From Amarolinea aalborgensis (lineage in GTDB: Bacteria > Chloroflexota > Anaerolineae > SSC4 > Amarolineaceae), in contig NZ_UETR01000017.1 of the NCBI RefSeq assembly GCF_900491745.1, forward strand, positions 1-64,000: a stretch of 64,000 bases of DNA, given 5' to 3'. The notes under the pieces were generated by a model, which saw only the letters and a list, made by a program, of their open reading frames with translations, ran no database searches and had not been told where the DNA came from. Positions 36,231-44,279 of this stretch are shown piece by piece (position 1 is the first letter of the stretch; every line of letters begins with the position of its first letter). Made by a program: the position numbers and the translations under genes.

Positions 36231-37628
36231 ATGAGGCAATCCAACAACAACCGACGATTCTCGCGCCTGCTGGCCGGATTCGTGCTGATGACGCTGGTCC
36301 TGTCGGCTTGCGGCCAAGCGCCTCCGCCGCCCACACCCACGCCGACGAAGACGCCGACCGCGGCGGCGATGGCGACGGACACGCCGCAGCCGCCAACCAA
36401 CACACCACTCCCGCCGACTGCCACGCAGCCGCCGGCAGCCTCGGACACCCCAACGCAGGCGCCTGCGCAGGCGACGGCACAACCAACGACTGCGCCAGTC
36501 AAGCCGACGGCTACCAAAGCGCCGGCGGGCGGCGGCTCTGATCGCGGCTTCACGTCGCCGGATTACGGCGTGCAGGCGTTCCTTTGGTGGCGCCCAGAAA
36601 TTGCCGATCGTGACCTGGGTCTCGTGGAAGCCGCTGGCTTCACCTGGGTCAAACAGAACTTCCCCTGGCGCGAGATCGAGGGCGCGGGCAAAGGCAAATT
36701 CGACTGGAGCGTGACCGACCGCATTGTGCAGCAGGCCATTGAACACAACCTCAAGCTCATCGTGCGCGTGGACAGTCAGCCCAAATGGGCTGGCGGGGGT
36801 TTTCCGTGCAATGGGCCGCCCGACAAGTACAAGGATTTCGAGGATTTCCTGTTTGCGGTGGCTAACCGCTACAAATGGAAAATCCAGGCTTATCAGATCT
36901 GGAACGAACCCAATCTCAATCGGCCCGATGGCGGCGGCGAGTGGGGCTGTCGGCCGCCCAACGCCGCGGAGTATGCGCGGCTGCTGAAGTCGGCGTATGC
37001 TGGCGTCAAGAAGGGCGCGCCCCTGGCCCTCGTCATTTCGGCCGGCTTAACGCCGACCGGCTCCTGCTGCGACGTGGCGATTCCCGATGACAAGTACCTG
37101 GAGCAGATGTACCAGGCCATGGGCGGCAACAGTGCGGGCTACTTCGATGTCTTGGGCGTGCACGCGGCCGGTTTTCGGGCCGCGCCCAGCGTCAGCCCGG
37201 ATGAGGCTGCGGCGAACAAGGCTGCCTATGGCGGCGAGCGTTTCTTTACGTTCCGCCGCGTCGAAGACCTGCGCAAGATCATGGTGAAGTACGGGGATAC
37301 GGCCAAGAAGGTGGCCGTGCTGGAGTTTGGCTGGAGCACCGATTCACGGCCCGACTCGCCTTACCACTGGCACGCCGTGACGGAGGAGCAGCAGGGCGAT
37401 TACCTGGTGCAGGCTTTTGAATGGGCCAAGAACCATTGGCGGCCGTGGATCGGCTTGATGGTCGTCGTTTACATGCCCGATGTGGACTGGACCGAGGCGC
37501 AGGAGCAATACTGGTGGTCCATCATGAAGCCAAGCCAGATTGACGAACTGCACTGGCGCCCGGCCTATGCCAAGCTGCGCATCTACATCCGCCAGCAGCG
37601 CGGTTTGGCTCCCAACTGGCCGCCGTAA
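36231..37628 (+). CDS. lipoprotein clan GH-A glycosidase-like protein
   Basis: 465 aa. The signal peptide ends with lipobox LSAC, followed by a ~75-residue Pro/Thr/Ala linker. The barrel is a distant relative of the two upstream proteins with candidate acid/base E226 (IWNEPN) and nucleophile E365 (VLEFGWS). The start is the ATG at 36231, 8 bases after the preceding stop with GAGGAA as ribosome site; the frame is open upstream only within the preceding gene. It is the third member of the tandem. Confidence 0.87.
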   Translation: MRQSNNNRRFSRLLAGFVLMTLVLSACGQAPPPPTPTPTKTPTAAAMATDTPQPPTNTPLPPTATQPPAASDTPTQAPAQATAQPTTAPVKPTATKAPAGGGSDRGFTSPDYGVQAFLWWRPEIADRDLGLVEAAGFTWVKQNFPWREIEGAGKGKFDWSVTDRIVQQAIEHNLKLIVRVDSQPKWAGGGFPCNGPPDKYKDFEDFLFAVANRYKWKIQAYQIWNEPNLNRPDGGGEWGCRPPNAAEYARLLKSAYAGVKKGAPLALVISAGLTPTGSCCDVAIPDDKYLEQMYQAMGGNSAGYFDVLGVHAAGFRAAPSVSPDEAAANKAAYGGERFFTFRRVEDLRKIMVKYGDTAKKVAVLEFGWSTDSRPDSPYHWHAVTEEQQGDYLVQAFEWAKNHWRPWIGLMVVVYMPDVDWTEAQEQYWWSIMKPSQIDELHWRPAYAKLRIYIRQQRGLAPNWPP

Positions 37629-37638
37629 GGCTGGAGTG

Positions 37639-37668
37639 GAGATCGGAGATCGGAGACCGGAGACCGGC
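37639..37668. repeat. short GGAGATC/GGAGACC tandem repeat
   Basis: Four 7-base units (GGAGATC, GGAGATC, GGAGACC, GGAGACC) followed by GG lie between convergent genes, and a partly complementary stretch (GATCTCTGGTCTCTAATCTCTGATC) lies 25 bases further on, so the RNA could fold and stop transcription. Confidence 0.5.
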
Positions 37669-37711
37669 TACGAGGTGAGACGCTTGATCTCTGGTCTCTA
37701 ATCTCTGATCT

Positions 37712-38542
37712 TCATCCCCTGACCAACGTGTAGACCACCACCTGCGCCGGGTGATCCGCGTCGGGCGTGACGTTGACGACGGTGTAGCCGGCGCGAAACG
37801 CAGTCTCGAAAAGCGCGCGTGTGCCCAGGCGCCAATGGCTGGCAGCCATGACGTTGTCATGTTTGATGCGTTGAAAGTGAGCAGGAATCTGCACACCGAT
37901 CCTATCAGCGTTGGGCAGGGGGCCGGTGGCAGCCAGGATCGGCAGATCATCTTCGAAGACGATCCGTGTGAGCATTTGCTCTGGCTGCGCAGCGACTGGC
38001 GCTGAGACGCGTTGGCCGGAGGTCACGCACTGGAGCGTGCGCGGGCTGTTCACCTCCCAACGCACATGAAAGCGGTCGGTGGGCAAGGCCGCGTTGATGC
38101 CGCCCAGGCGTTGACCGTAGATATTGCGCTTGTACACGTGCGCCGTGGCCCCCAACTTGGCAATGTTGAGCACCGCGTTGCGCGCCTCTAGCGGATCATA
38201 CGTCCATGTGCAGATATCCAAGCCTTCTTGCAGCATGAAGGCGCGCTGCGCCAGTTTCAAGCGGTAGCCCAGGTTTTGATCTCGGTAGTACGGATGGACG
38301 GCGGCCATGTGCGAGCAGTGTTTGAGGATGCTGCCTTCACGGCCCAGGAAGCCAAAGACGAAGCCGATCAACTCGTTGCGCGGAGTGAACGCCCCCAACA
38401 CAAGCCCACCCTCACTCTGCACAGTCAGCAGTAGATGAGCCGGCACCGCGTCGATCGGGTCAGTCTGCCAGCAGACCTGCTGCAGTTCCTCGGCTGCCGT
38501 GTATTCCTCGAATGTGGCCAGGCGGCGAATCGTGATTTCCAT
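37712..38542 (-). CDS. GNAT acyltransferase (COG3375-like), probable D-amino acid N-succinyltransferase
   Basis: 276 aa. It has the COG3375 pattern: ELIGFVFGFLGREGSILKHCSHMAAVHPYYRDQNLGYRLKLAQRAFML, an acetyl-CoA/acyl-CoA-type binding core (R/QxxGxG/L variant), then WTYDPLEARNAVLNIAKLGA. In other bacteria this family is genetically linked to N-succinylamino acid racemase and an M20 deacylase. Both of those genes lie at 41523-43783 on the same strand, so succinyl transfer to D-amino acids is a reasonable inference. The start at 38542 (MEITIRR) is chosen by the start of the fold; 38566 is possible. Confidence 0.8.
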   Translation of the reverse strand: MEITIRRLATFEEYTAAEELQQVCWQTDPIDAVPAHLLLTVQSEGGLVLGAFTPRNELIGFVFGFLGREGSILKHCSHMAAVHPYYRDQNLGYRLKLAQRAFMLQEGLDICTWTYDPLEARNAVLNIAKLGATAHVYKRNIYGQRLGGINAALPTDRFHVRWEVNSPRTLQCVTSGQRVSAPVAAQPEQMLTRIVFEDDLPILAATGPLPNADRIGVQIPAHFQRIKHDNVMAASHWRLGTRALFETAFRAGYTVVNVTPDADHPAQVVVYTLVRG

Positions 38543-38653
38543 GGTCTCTGCGCTCCGCGTCATCAAGGCTTTGGTTTGACGTCAGGCATGTGACATTGTA
38601 CACCCAGTTGCCCCCCGCCGGAAATTTGTAGATAGATGGAGAACTGTTGCCTT

Positions 38654-40579
38654 ATGCGTCGTGTGTCTCGCGCCCTCTGGGCGGTCGTGGTCGTCGTGCT
38701 GCTGGTCGGTTCGGCGGGGAGCGGTCGTGCCTTGGCATCGCCGCTGTCCGGCCGTGTGGCCCCCTCCTCCGGTCCTTCATTTCCTGCTCCCATTGCGACT
38801 GAGCTGATCGGCCAAATCGGGGGCGCCACCTATGCCCTGGATGTGGCCGGCGCGTACGCGTACGTCGGCATTGGCTCACGCATCGTGGTGCTTGATGTCA
38901 CCAACCCCGCGGCGCCGCACAAAATCGGCCAAAGTGCGATACTGCCCGGGCTGGTGCAAGATGTCCATGTCAGCGGCGCTCTGCTGGTCGTGGCATTAGG
39001 CGAGGCCGGCGTGCAAATCTTGGATGTCCACACGCCTGCTGCGCCTACGTTGCGCGGCAAGCTAGACACGACCGGCGATGTGCGGCGGCTGGCCTTGGCG
39101 CCCGATCGCATCTATGCAACCGATAGTACCGGCCGCCTGCAGATTATCGGCATGGCCGATGCCGATCACTTAACCTGGTTGGGAGCGTATGCTGGTCAGG
39201 CGCGCAATGTGGCCGTAGTCGGCCAGATCGTCTATCTCCTGCGCGGCACGCGTATGTTGGTGTTGAATGCCAGCAACCCAGCTAACCCTACGTTGATGGG
39301 GACGTATGAGTCCACCGCGCTTCTAGAGGCGGTCACGGTCGTCAATGGACTGGCCTACCTGGCTGCCAGCACCCAGGGCCTGGAGATTGTCAACGTGGCT
39401 GACCCGGCGGCGCTGGCGTATGTTGGACATCTTGTGACGCCAGGCGCGGCCACAGGCGTGGTTGTCTCCGGTTCACTAGCCTATCTCACGGCTGCACAGG
39501 ATGGCTTGCAGATCATTGATGTTCAGAACACGGCCGCGCCGGTCTTGCTTGGCGTTTACGCGTATGCGTCTATCGGCAGCATGGCTCGCATCAGCGGCGG
39601 CCACGCGTACGTTGCTGGCAAAGACAAAAACATGGTGATCGTGGACGTATCCCAGCCTGCATCTCCCATGCGCGACGGTATGTTCGACCTGCCTGCGACT
39701 CCCCAACGCCTGGTCGTGCAAGGGACGCTGGCGTACATCGCGGATGCCGATGATGGGTTGTGGATCATGGACATCACGGATCCAGCCAATCCCGTGCCGC
39801 TGAGCGTTTACGACACACCCGACATGCCGCTCAATGTCACGGTGATAGACCATATCGCGTATGTGGCCGATGGAGACAGCGGTCTGCAGATTCTCGATGT
39901 CATGCACGCCAGCCATCCGATGCTGCTCGGCAGCTATGACACGGTCGGTTATGCGTTTGATGTCGCCATCAGCGACAATATCGCCTTCATCGCCGATGGG
40001 CCGCGCATGACCATTCTCAATGTCAGCCAGCCCACGTCGCCGGCGCTGGTCACTGTGCTAGGACTGCGTGATGCCCGCAGTGTTGACATCGAAGGCTCGC
40101 TCATGTACGTGGCTGATTTTCGCGCCCCGCGCGGGCTGCGGATTTTCAACATCAGCAATCCGGCGGCGCCGGTCCTGTTGAGCACCTATCGCTACGACGG
40201 CACCGCGGGCGAGGCTCGTGTACGCAACCATGTGGCGTACATCGCGCAGACCGTCGGCCTGGAGACCGCCGACGTGATTAGCTCTACCGCGCCCTCGCGA
40301 CTCGCAAGCCTGCCGCTGCCGGGAAACTCCTACAGCCTGGCCGTGGCCGAACCGTATGCTTTTGTCGCCAGCGGACTTGGCGGCTTACAGATTGTGGATG
40401 TGAGCAACCCGGCGCAGCCGCTGGTGGCCGGCGTCATGCCGACGCCTGGTTCTGCGCGCGGCGTCGCCGTAGCGGGTGATTTGGCCTACGTGGCGGCCGA
40501 CGCTGGGGGCTTAGTTGTAGTGCGCACGACGCCGCTGCCGCAGGCGTCGCCCTGGTTCTTCCCACTGCTGTGGCGCTGA
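38654..40579 (+). CDS. secreted LVIVD-repeat beta-propeller protein
   Basis: 641 aa. After a signal peptide (RALWAVVVVVLLVGSAGSG) the whole protein consists of about twelve LVIVD repeats of roughly 42-48 residues, with cores such as LQIIDVQNTAAPVLLGVY, MVIVDVSQPASP and LQIVDVSNPAQPLVAGVM. Such repeats fold as a beta-propeller on the cell surface; the role is unknown. The C-terminus PWFFPLLWR resembles a short hydrophobic end motif found in many secreted Chloroflexota proteins. The start at 38654 is used because the signal peptide begins MRRVSRALW. Confidence 0.88.
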   Translation: MRRVSRALWAVVVVVLLVGSAGSGRALASPLSGRVAPSSGPSFPAPIATELIGQIGGATYALDVAGAYAYVGIGSRIVVLDVTNPAAPHKIGQSAILPGLVQDVHVSGALLVVALGEAGVQILDVHTPAAPTLRGKLDTTGDVRRLALAPDRIYATDSTGRLQIIGMADADHLTWLGAYAGQARNVAVVGQIVYLLRGTRMLVLNASNPANPTLMGTYESTALLEAVTVVNGLAYLAASTQGLEIVNVADPAALAYVGHLVTPGAATGVVVSGSLAYLTAAQDGLQIIDVQNTAAPVLLGVYAYASIGSMARISGGHAYVAGKDKNMVIVDVSQPASPMRDGMFDLPATPQRLVVQGTLAYIADADDGLWIMDITDPANPVPLSVYDTPDMPLNVTVIDHIAYVADGDSGLQILDVMHASHPMLLGSYDTVGYAFDVAISDNIAFIADGPRMTILNVSQPTSPALVTVLGLRDARSVDIEGSLMYVADFRAPRGLRIFNISNPAAPVLLSTYRYDGTAGEARVRNHVAYIAQTVGLETADVISSTAPSRLASLPLPGNSYSLAVAEPYAFVASGLGGLQIVDVSNPAQPLVAGVMPTPGSARGVAVAGDLAYVAADAGGLVVVRTTPLPQASPWFFPLLWR

Positions 40580-40605
40580 GCCGATTATCTAGAACCTTGT
40601 AAGCG

Positions 40606-40641
40606 CAGGGCCGGTCCTTCCTATCGAAGTGACCGGCCCTG
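40606..40641 (+). terminator. intrinsic terminator after LVIVD gene
   Basis: CAGGGCCGGTC and GACCGGCCCTG form a perfect 11-bp stem with an inner CTTC/GAAG pair in the loop, followed by TCTTTG. It may serve both the LVIVD gene and the convergent HNH gene. Confidence 0.75.
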
Positions 40642-40663
40642 TCTTTGCGTCATTCGGCGTCGC

Positions 40664-41110
40664 TTATGCCGACTTCTTCCTCCTGCTGTCTGGCGGATGC
40701 CATCCAGCCGCGACCCATTGACGGCGTACCGTGACGGCGATCAGTTGGTTCAACTGCAGAGCCACAACTGTAGCGCGACCACAGACCGTTTTGCCGATAA
40801 TGATTGTACCGTCTTCGCTCCAGGTGAAGTGCCGTGACCAGATCTGTCGGCGAGGATCGAACAGGCGAACGACTCGCTTCGTCACCGGATCGCGAGCATG
40901 CGTCTGAGTCCCTTTGGCGTTATTGCACAAACGGCACGCCAACCACAGGTTTTCTTCTGCGTCAGTACCGCCTTTGGCTTTTGGGATGATGTGTTCGATC
41001 TCCAAAAGACCCAACACGTAACGCTGGCGACTTTGGCAATAGCCGCAGCGGTTTTCGGCAGATGTCCGTACGCGGACACGAACGATCTCGGGAATCTTGG
41101 TTTGGCTCAT
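40664..41110 (-). CDS. HNH endonuclease
   Basis: 148 aa. A zinc-bound HNH core is complete: CGYCQSRQRYVLGLLEIEHIIPKAKGGTDAEENLWLACRLCNNAKG, with CxxC pairs and catalytic H-N-N residues. It is a DNA nuclease of the kind found free-standing in cyanobacteria and Chloroflexota. Its ATG overlaps the stop of the 129-aa partner gene by four bases, so the two are expressed as a coupled pair. Confidence 0.92.
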   Translation of the reverse strand: MSQTKIPEIVRVRVRTSAENRCGYCQSRQRYVLGLLEIEHIIPKAKGGTDAEENLWLACRLCNNAKGTQTHARDPVTKRVVRLFDPRRQIWSRHFTWSEDGTIIIGKTVCGRATVVALQLNQLIAVTVRRQWVAAGWHPPDSRRKKSA

Positions 41111-41496
41111 GGTTCCAATGCAGGCAAGATGCCACGTTTGACAGCTTCAGTTAATGCCTGAGACTTGCGTAAGAGGCCAATCTGGTAGATCTGCATCAAC
41201 GCCTGCAATTCAGCGCGTTCTGACGGATAGAGGTTTTCCATCTGCTGCTTGGCCAGCAGTTGGCTCAGTCGTTCATCTTGCTCCGGCGGCAGCTGCAGAT
41301 TAGTCAATGCCAGAATGTCAACATTGGCTAACTCGTTTACCGGCCTGACCATGTCATCGCGATCTGTCAGTACAGGCAGGGAGATCACGATGGTATCGGC
41401 CAACAAGTCAGCCACCTGGCGATTTGCCAGCCTGGCCAAGAATTCGGCCTGGTGAAATGTTTGATCAGGGAGAGTCACTTCGATCCTGGTCGTCAT
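41107..41496 (-). CDS. partner protein of HNH nuclease, unknown function
   Basis: 129 aa, cytoplasmic. The start RIEVTLPDQTFHQAEFLARLANRQVADLLADTI looks like a ribbon-helix-helix-like element. A longer helical region follows (LPPEQDERLSQLLAKQQMENLYPSERAELQALMQIYQIGLLRKSQALTEAVKRG). It is translationally coupled upstream of the HNH gene. The order (possible DNA-binding protein first, nuclease second) is like a toxin-antitoxin pair, but this is inference. Confidence 0.75.
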   Translation of the reverse strand: MTTRIEVTLPDQTFHQAEFLARLANRQVADLLADTIVISLPVLTDRDDMVRPVNELANVDILALTNLQLPPEQDERLSQLLAKQQMENLYPSERAELQALMQIYQIGLLRKSQALTEAVKRGILPALEP

Positions 41497-41522
41497 GATT
41501 TTGCCCTTTCATGTACCGCTTC

Positions 41523-42659
41523 TTAGAGGTTGAGCAGCATCCCCGCCAGCACCGCCGCGCGCGGCGCGAGCGGCTCAATCGTTACGTACTCGTCATCGGT
41601 GTGTGCGCCATCGCCGCATGCGCCCAGTCCATCCAGGGTGGGAATGCCCAGGGCGGCCGTCAGATTGCCATCACTGGCGCCGCCGACCGCGCGTTCGGCC
41701 AGGTCGAGGCCGATCTCCTGGCCCAGGCGCCGCGCCAGTTCGAACAAGCGCACCGTGCCTGGCAACCGTTCCATGGGCGGACGTTCCACGCCGCCGCTGA
41801 TGCGCAGGCTGGCGTCCGGCAGATGCGGGCGCAGCGCATAGACCTGCTGTTCGATCCAAGCCGCATCCGCCAGGCGCTGAACGCGCACATCCACCTGCAT
41901 CTCAGCCGCAGCCGGCACGGTGTTGACGGCCGTGCCGCCCTGAATCAGCCCCACGCTAACGGTGACGCCGCGTGCATAATCGGTCAACGCGGCCAGGGCC
42001 TGGATCTGGTGCGCCAGTTCCACAATGGCGTTGACGCCCAGTTCGTGCGCGGCGCCCGCATGCGAGGCGCGCCCCAGCGCGGTGATCGTGAACGTGCCCA
42101 CGCCCTTGCGCGCGGTTTTCAACTCGCCGCCGTATGAGGCTGGTTCCAGCACCAAAACTGCTTCCGCCTCCCGCGCCAGCGCCTCGATCAAGGGCCGCGA
42201 ATCGGCGCTTGCCAACTCCTCGTCAGCCGTGCTCAGCAGAATCACTGGACGCGGCAGGGGTCGCCCCAGGCGCTGTATGGCCTCGATGGCTGCGGCTGCC
42301 AGCAGCGTGCCGGCTTTCATGTCGTACGAGCCAGGCCCGTAGACGCGACCATTTTCCACCCGCGGCGGATTGCGCGGCAGACTGCCAAGCGGGTGCACCG
42401 TGTCGTGATGGGCCAGGAGCAGAACCGGCTTCTGGCCGCTGCCGGGCCACACGGCGCGCACCATGCTGCCGTTTACCTGACCGGGGATGATCTCAACCTG
42501 CGCGCCGCGGTCAGCCAGGTGCGCCGCCACGGCCTGCGCCATGCCTGTGGTAGCGGCGGCGTCGTTCGACGGCGATTCGATAGCGCACCAGGTCAACAGA
42601 TCTCGAATCAGTTGATCTTGGCGAGCGGATAGATCGTGGAGCAATTCTTGCATCAACAT
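41523..42659 (-). CDS. M20-family metallopeptidase/deacylase (probable N-succinyl-L-amino acid desuccinylase)
   Basis: 378 aa. The dinuclear zinc site of M20 enzymes is visible: AHHDTVHP, GSYDMKAG, the catalytic Glu in TADEELAS and a ligand in VLEPAS; RASHAG marks the lid domain. Start at 42659 is chosen (MLMQELL); a TTG at 42671 overlapping the racemase stop is also possible. It follows the enolase-superfamily gene by 8 bases; with it and the GNAT gene it fits a route that turns D-amino acids into L-amino acids, where this enzyme removes the acyl group from the L-form. Confidence 0.85.
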   Translation of the reverse strand: MLMQELLHDLSARQDQLIRDLLTWCAIESPSNDAAATTGMAQAVAAHLADRGAQVEIIPGQVNGSMVRAVWPGSGQKPVLLLAHHDTVHPLGSLPRNPPRVENGRVYGPGSYDMKAGTLLAAAAIEAIQRLGRPLPRPVILLSTADEELASADSRPLIEALAREAEAVLVLEPASYGGELKTARKGVGTFTITALGRASHAGAAHELGVNAIVELAHQIQALAALTDYARGVTVSVGLIQGGTAVNTVPAAAEMQVDVRVQRLADAAWIEQQVYALRPHLPDASLRISGGVERPPMERLPGTVRLFELARRLGQEIGLDLAERAVGGASDGNLTAALGIPTLDGLGACGDGAHTDDEYVTIEPLAPRAAVLAGMLLNL

Positions 42660-42667
42660 GTTCGACC

Positions 42668-43783
42668 TCAAGTTGGCATCAATGTGGCGCTGTGCAAGGT
42701 CGCGCGGCCCAGCGCCTCGCGATGCACGGTGACACCCAGACCCAACGATGTGGGCACGCTAATCGTGCTGTCTGGGTTGAGGCTGAAGGTAGGTTCAGCG
42801 ATGTCGGTCTGATAGTAACGACTGCTGGCCGAGATGTCGCCCGGCAGTCGAAAGTTGGGCAGCGAGGCCAGCGCTAGGTTGGCGGCGCGGCCGATGCCGG
42901 TTTCCAACATGCCGCCGCACCACACCGGTGCGCCAAGCGCCTGGCAAAGATCATGAATCTGGCGCGCAGGCAGCAGGCCGCCGACCCGACCTACCTTGAT
43001 GTTGATGATACGGCAGGCTGCCAGTTCCAGGGCAGCGCGTGCATGCTGCACCGTCAGAATGCTTTCATCCAGGCAGATCGGCGTTTGCAGTTGGCGCTGC
43101 AGCAGGCTGTGCTCATAGATGTCGTCGTGATCGAGCGGTTGTTCGATCAGGAGCAAGTTGAATTCGTCCAACGGCCGCAGTAGATCGGCGTCAGCCAGGG
43201 TGTAGGCTGAATTGGCGTCTACCTGCAAGGGCACATCAGGAAACGCGGCGCGCACGGCCTTGACAAAGGCGATGTCTTTGCCCGGCTTGATCTTGAGCTT
43301 GACGCGGCCATAGCCCTGCGCCAGGTAGCCTGCGACCGTGTCCACCAATGCTTCCGGCGAGGACTGGATGCCGACGCTGACACCGACCGGTACGGCAGCG
43401 CGTGCGCCGCCGATGAAGGCGGCCAGGGATTCTCCCTGCTCAGCGGCCAACAGGCTGGCGGCCGCTTGCTCGACGGCTGCCCGCGCCATATGGTGCCCGC
43501 GCATCCAGGCCCAGCGGCTGTGCAAGTCTGCCAAATCAGCGACGGGCCGCGCCAAAACGGCCGGCGCCAGCCACCGGCTGAGGACAGACCAGGCGCTGTC
43601 GGTTGTCTCATAGGAATAGCTCGGAGAATCGCCCGCGACGCACTCGCCCCATCCGCTGCCTGCCGCGCTGCGCAGCTCGACGATGATCGCCTCGCGCTCC
43701 GTCTGGCGGCCAAAACTGGTCTCGAACGGCGTGACCAGCGGCATCGCGATGAGGTGCAAGGCCACCTGTTCAATGGCAATCAT
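42668..43783 (-). CDS. enolase-superfamily N-acyl(succinyl)amino acid racemase / o-succinylbenzoate synthase-like
   Basis: 371 aa. The MLE-subgroup active site is complete: catalytic Lys in VKLKIKPGKD (KxK), metal ligands in LQVDANSAY, LIEQPLDHDD and CLDESI, and the second Lys in IINIKVGRVGG. The family includes OSBS (menaquinone route) and NSAR; sequence alone cannot split them, and no other men genes are near. Context with an M20 deacylase and a COG3375 GNAT favours NSAR. It overlaps the bactofilin stop by four bases. Confidence 0.9.
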   Translation of the reverse strand: MIAIEQVALHLIAMPLVTPFETSFGRQTEREAIIVELRSAAGSGWGECVAGDSPSYSYETTDSAWSVLSRWLAPAVLARPVADLADLHSRWAWMRGHHMARAAVEQAAASLLAAEQGESLAAFIGGARAAVPVGVSVGIQSSPEALVDTVAGYLAQGYGRVKLKIKPGKDIAFVKAVRAAFPDVPLQVDANSAYTLADADLLRPLDEFNLLLIEQPLDHDDIYEHSLLQRQLQTPICLDESILTVQHARAALELAACRIINIKVGRVGGLLPARQIHDLCQALGAPVWCGGMLETGIGRAANLALASLPNFRLPGDISASSRYYQTDIAEPTFSLNPDSTISVPTSLGLGVTVHREALGRATLHSATLMPT

Positions 43784-44247
43784 GCCCGATCCACGGCTCT
43801 GGCGCTGCCGTTGCCTTCGCTGATCGGAATCTGCGCCTTCGGACCGGTAGGCGGCGGAATCAAGAAAGGCTGCTGTGGTTCTTCGCCTTGCATGATGAGC
43901 TCGCCGCGCAGATAACCGCCTTCGTCCAACAGGAATGAGGCCACCTTGACGGTCCCCCAGATGCGTCCGCCCTCGAGCAGCTCGACGCGCTCGGCGGTAA
44001 TCGTGCCTTTGAAGGCTCCCGACACCGACACGACCTTGGCCTGGATATCGGCCATGACCCGCGCGCTGGCCGTGATAATGACATTCGTGGGCGTGGTAAT
44101 CGCGCCGCTTTCCACCACACCGTCAATCCGGACGCTGCCATCACAGCGCAGGTTGCCGCTGAAGGTGGCCCGCGCCCCAATCATGGCCTCGATGGCATCA
44201 GGTTCCGGTCGTTTCTCTTTTCCAAACACCAGGTTAGTTCCTTTCAT
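43780..44247 (-). CDS. bactofilin (polymer-forming cytoskeletal protein)
   Basis: 155 aa. The central ~100 residues show the beta-solenoid of bactofilins: GARATFSGNLRCDGSVRIDGVVESG, then VSGAFKGTITAERVELLEGGRIWGTV and LRGELIM. These proteins form filaments under the membrane and scaffold cell-wall enzymes. The Pro-rich tail is usual. The start at 44247 (MKGTNLVFG) is chosen; it is 32 bases after prs. The link to amino acid racemisation downstream may hint at peptidoglycan D-amino acid metabolism. Confidence 0.92.
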   Translation of the reverse strand: MKGTNLVFGKEKRPEPDAIEAMIGARATFSGNLRCDGSVRIDGVVESGAITTPTNVIITASARVMADIQAKVVSVSGAFKGTITAERVELLEGGRIWGTVKVASFLLDEGGYLRGELIMQGEEPQQPFLIPPPTGPKAQIPISEGNGSARAVDRA

Positions 44248-44279
44248 GAACGAGATACAGTGACGCCTGAACAGCACAC

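Noticed and set aside
42659..42671. TTG start at 42671 for the M20 enzyme
   Set aside because: Two ATG codons at 42659 and 42653 are close to the start of the fold; TTG adds only four residues and is kept only as an alternative.
42668..43783. calling the enolase-family gene menC (OSBS) outright
   Set aside because: No other menaquinone gene is near, and the M20 and GNAT partners point to N-succinylamino acid racemase; both activities can occur in one enzyme.
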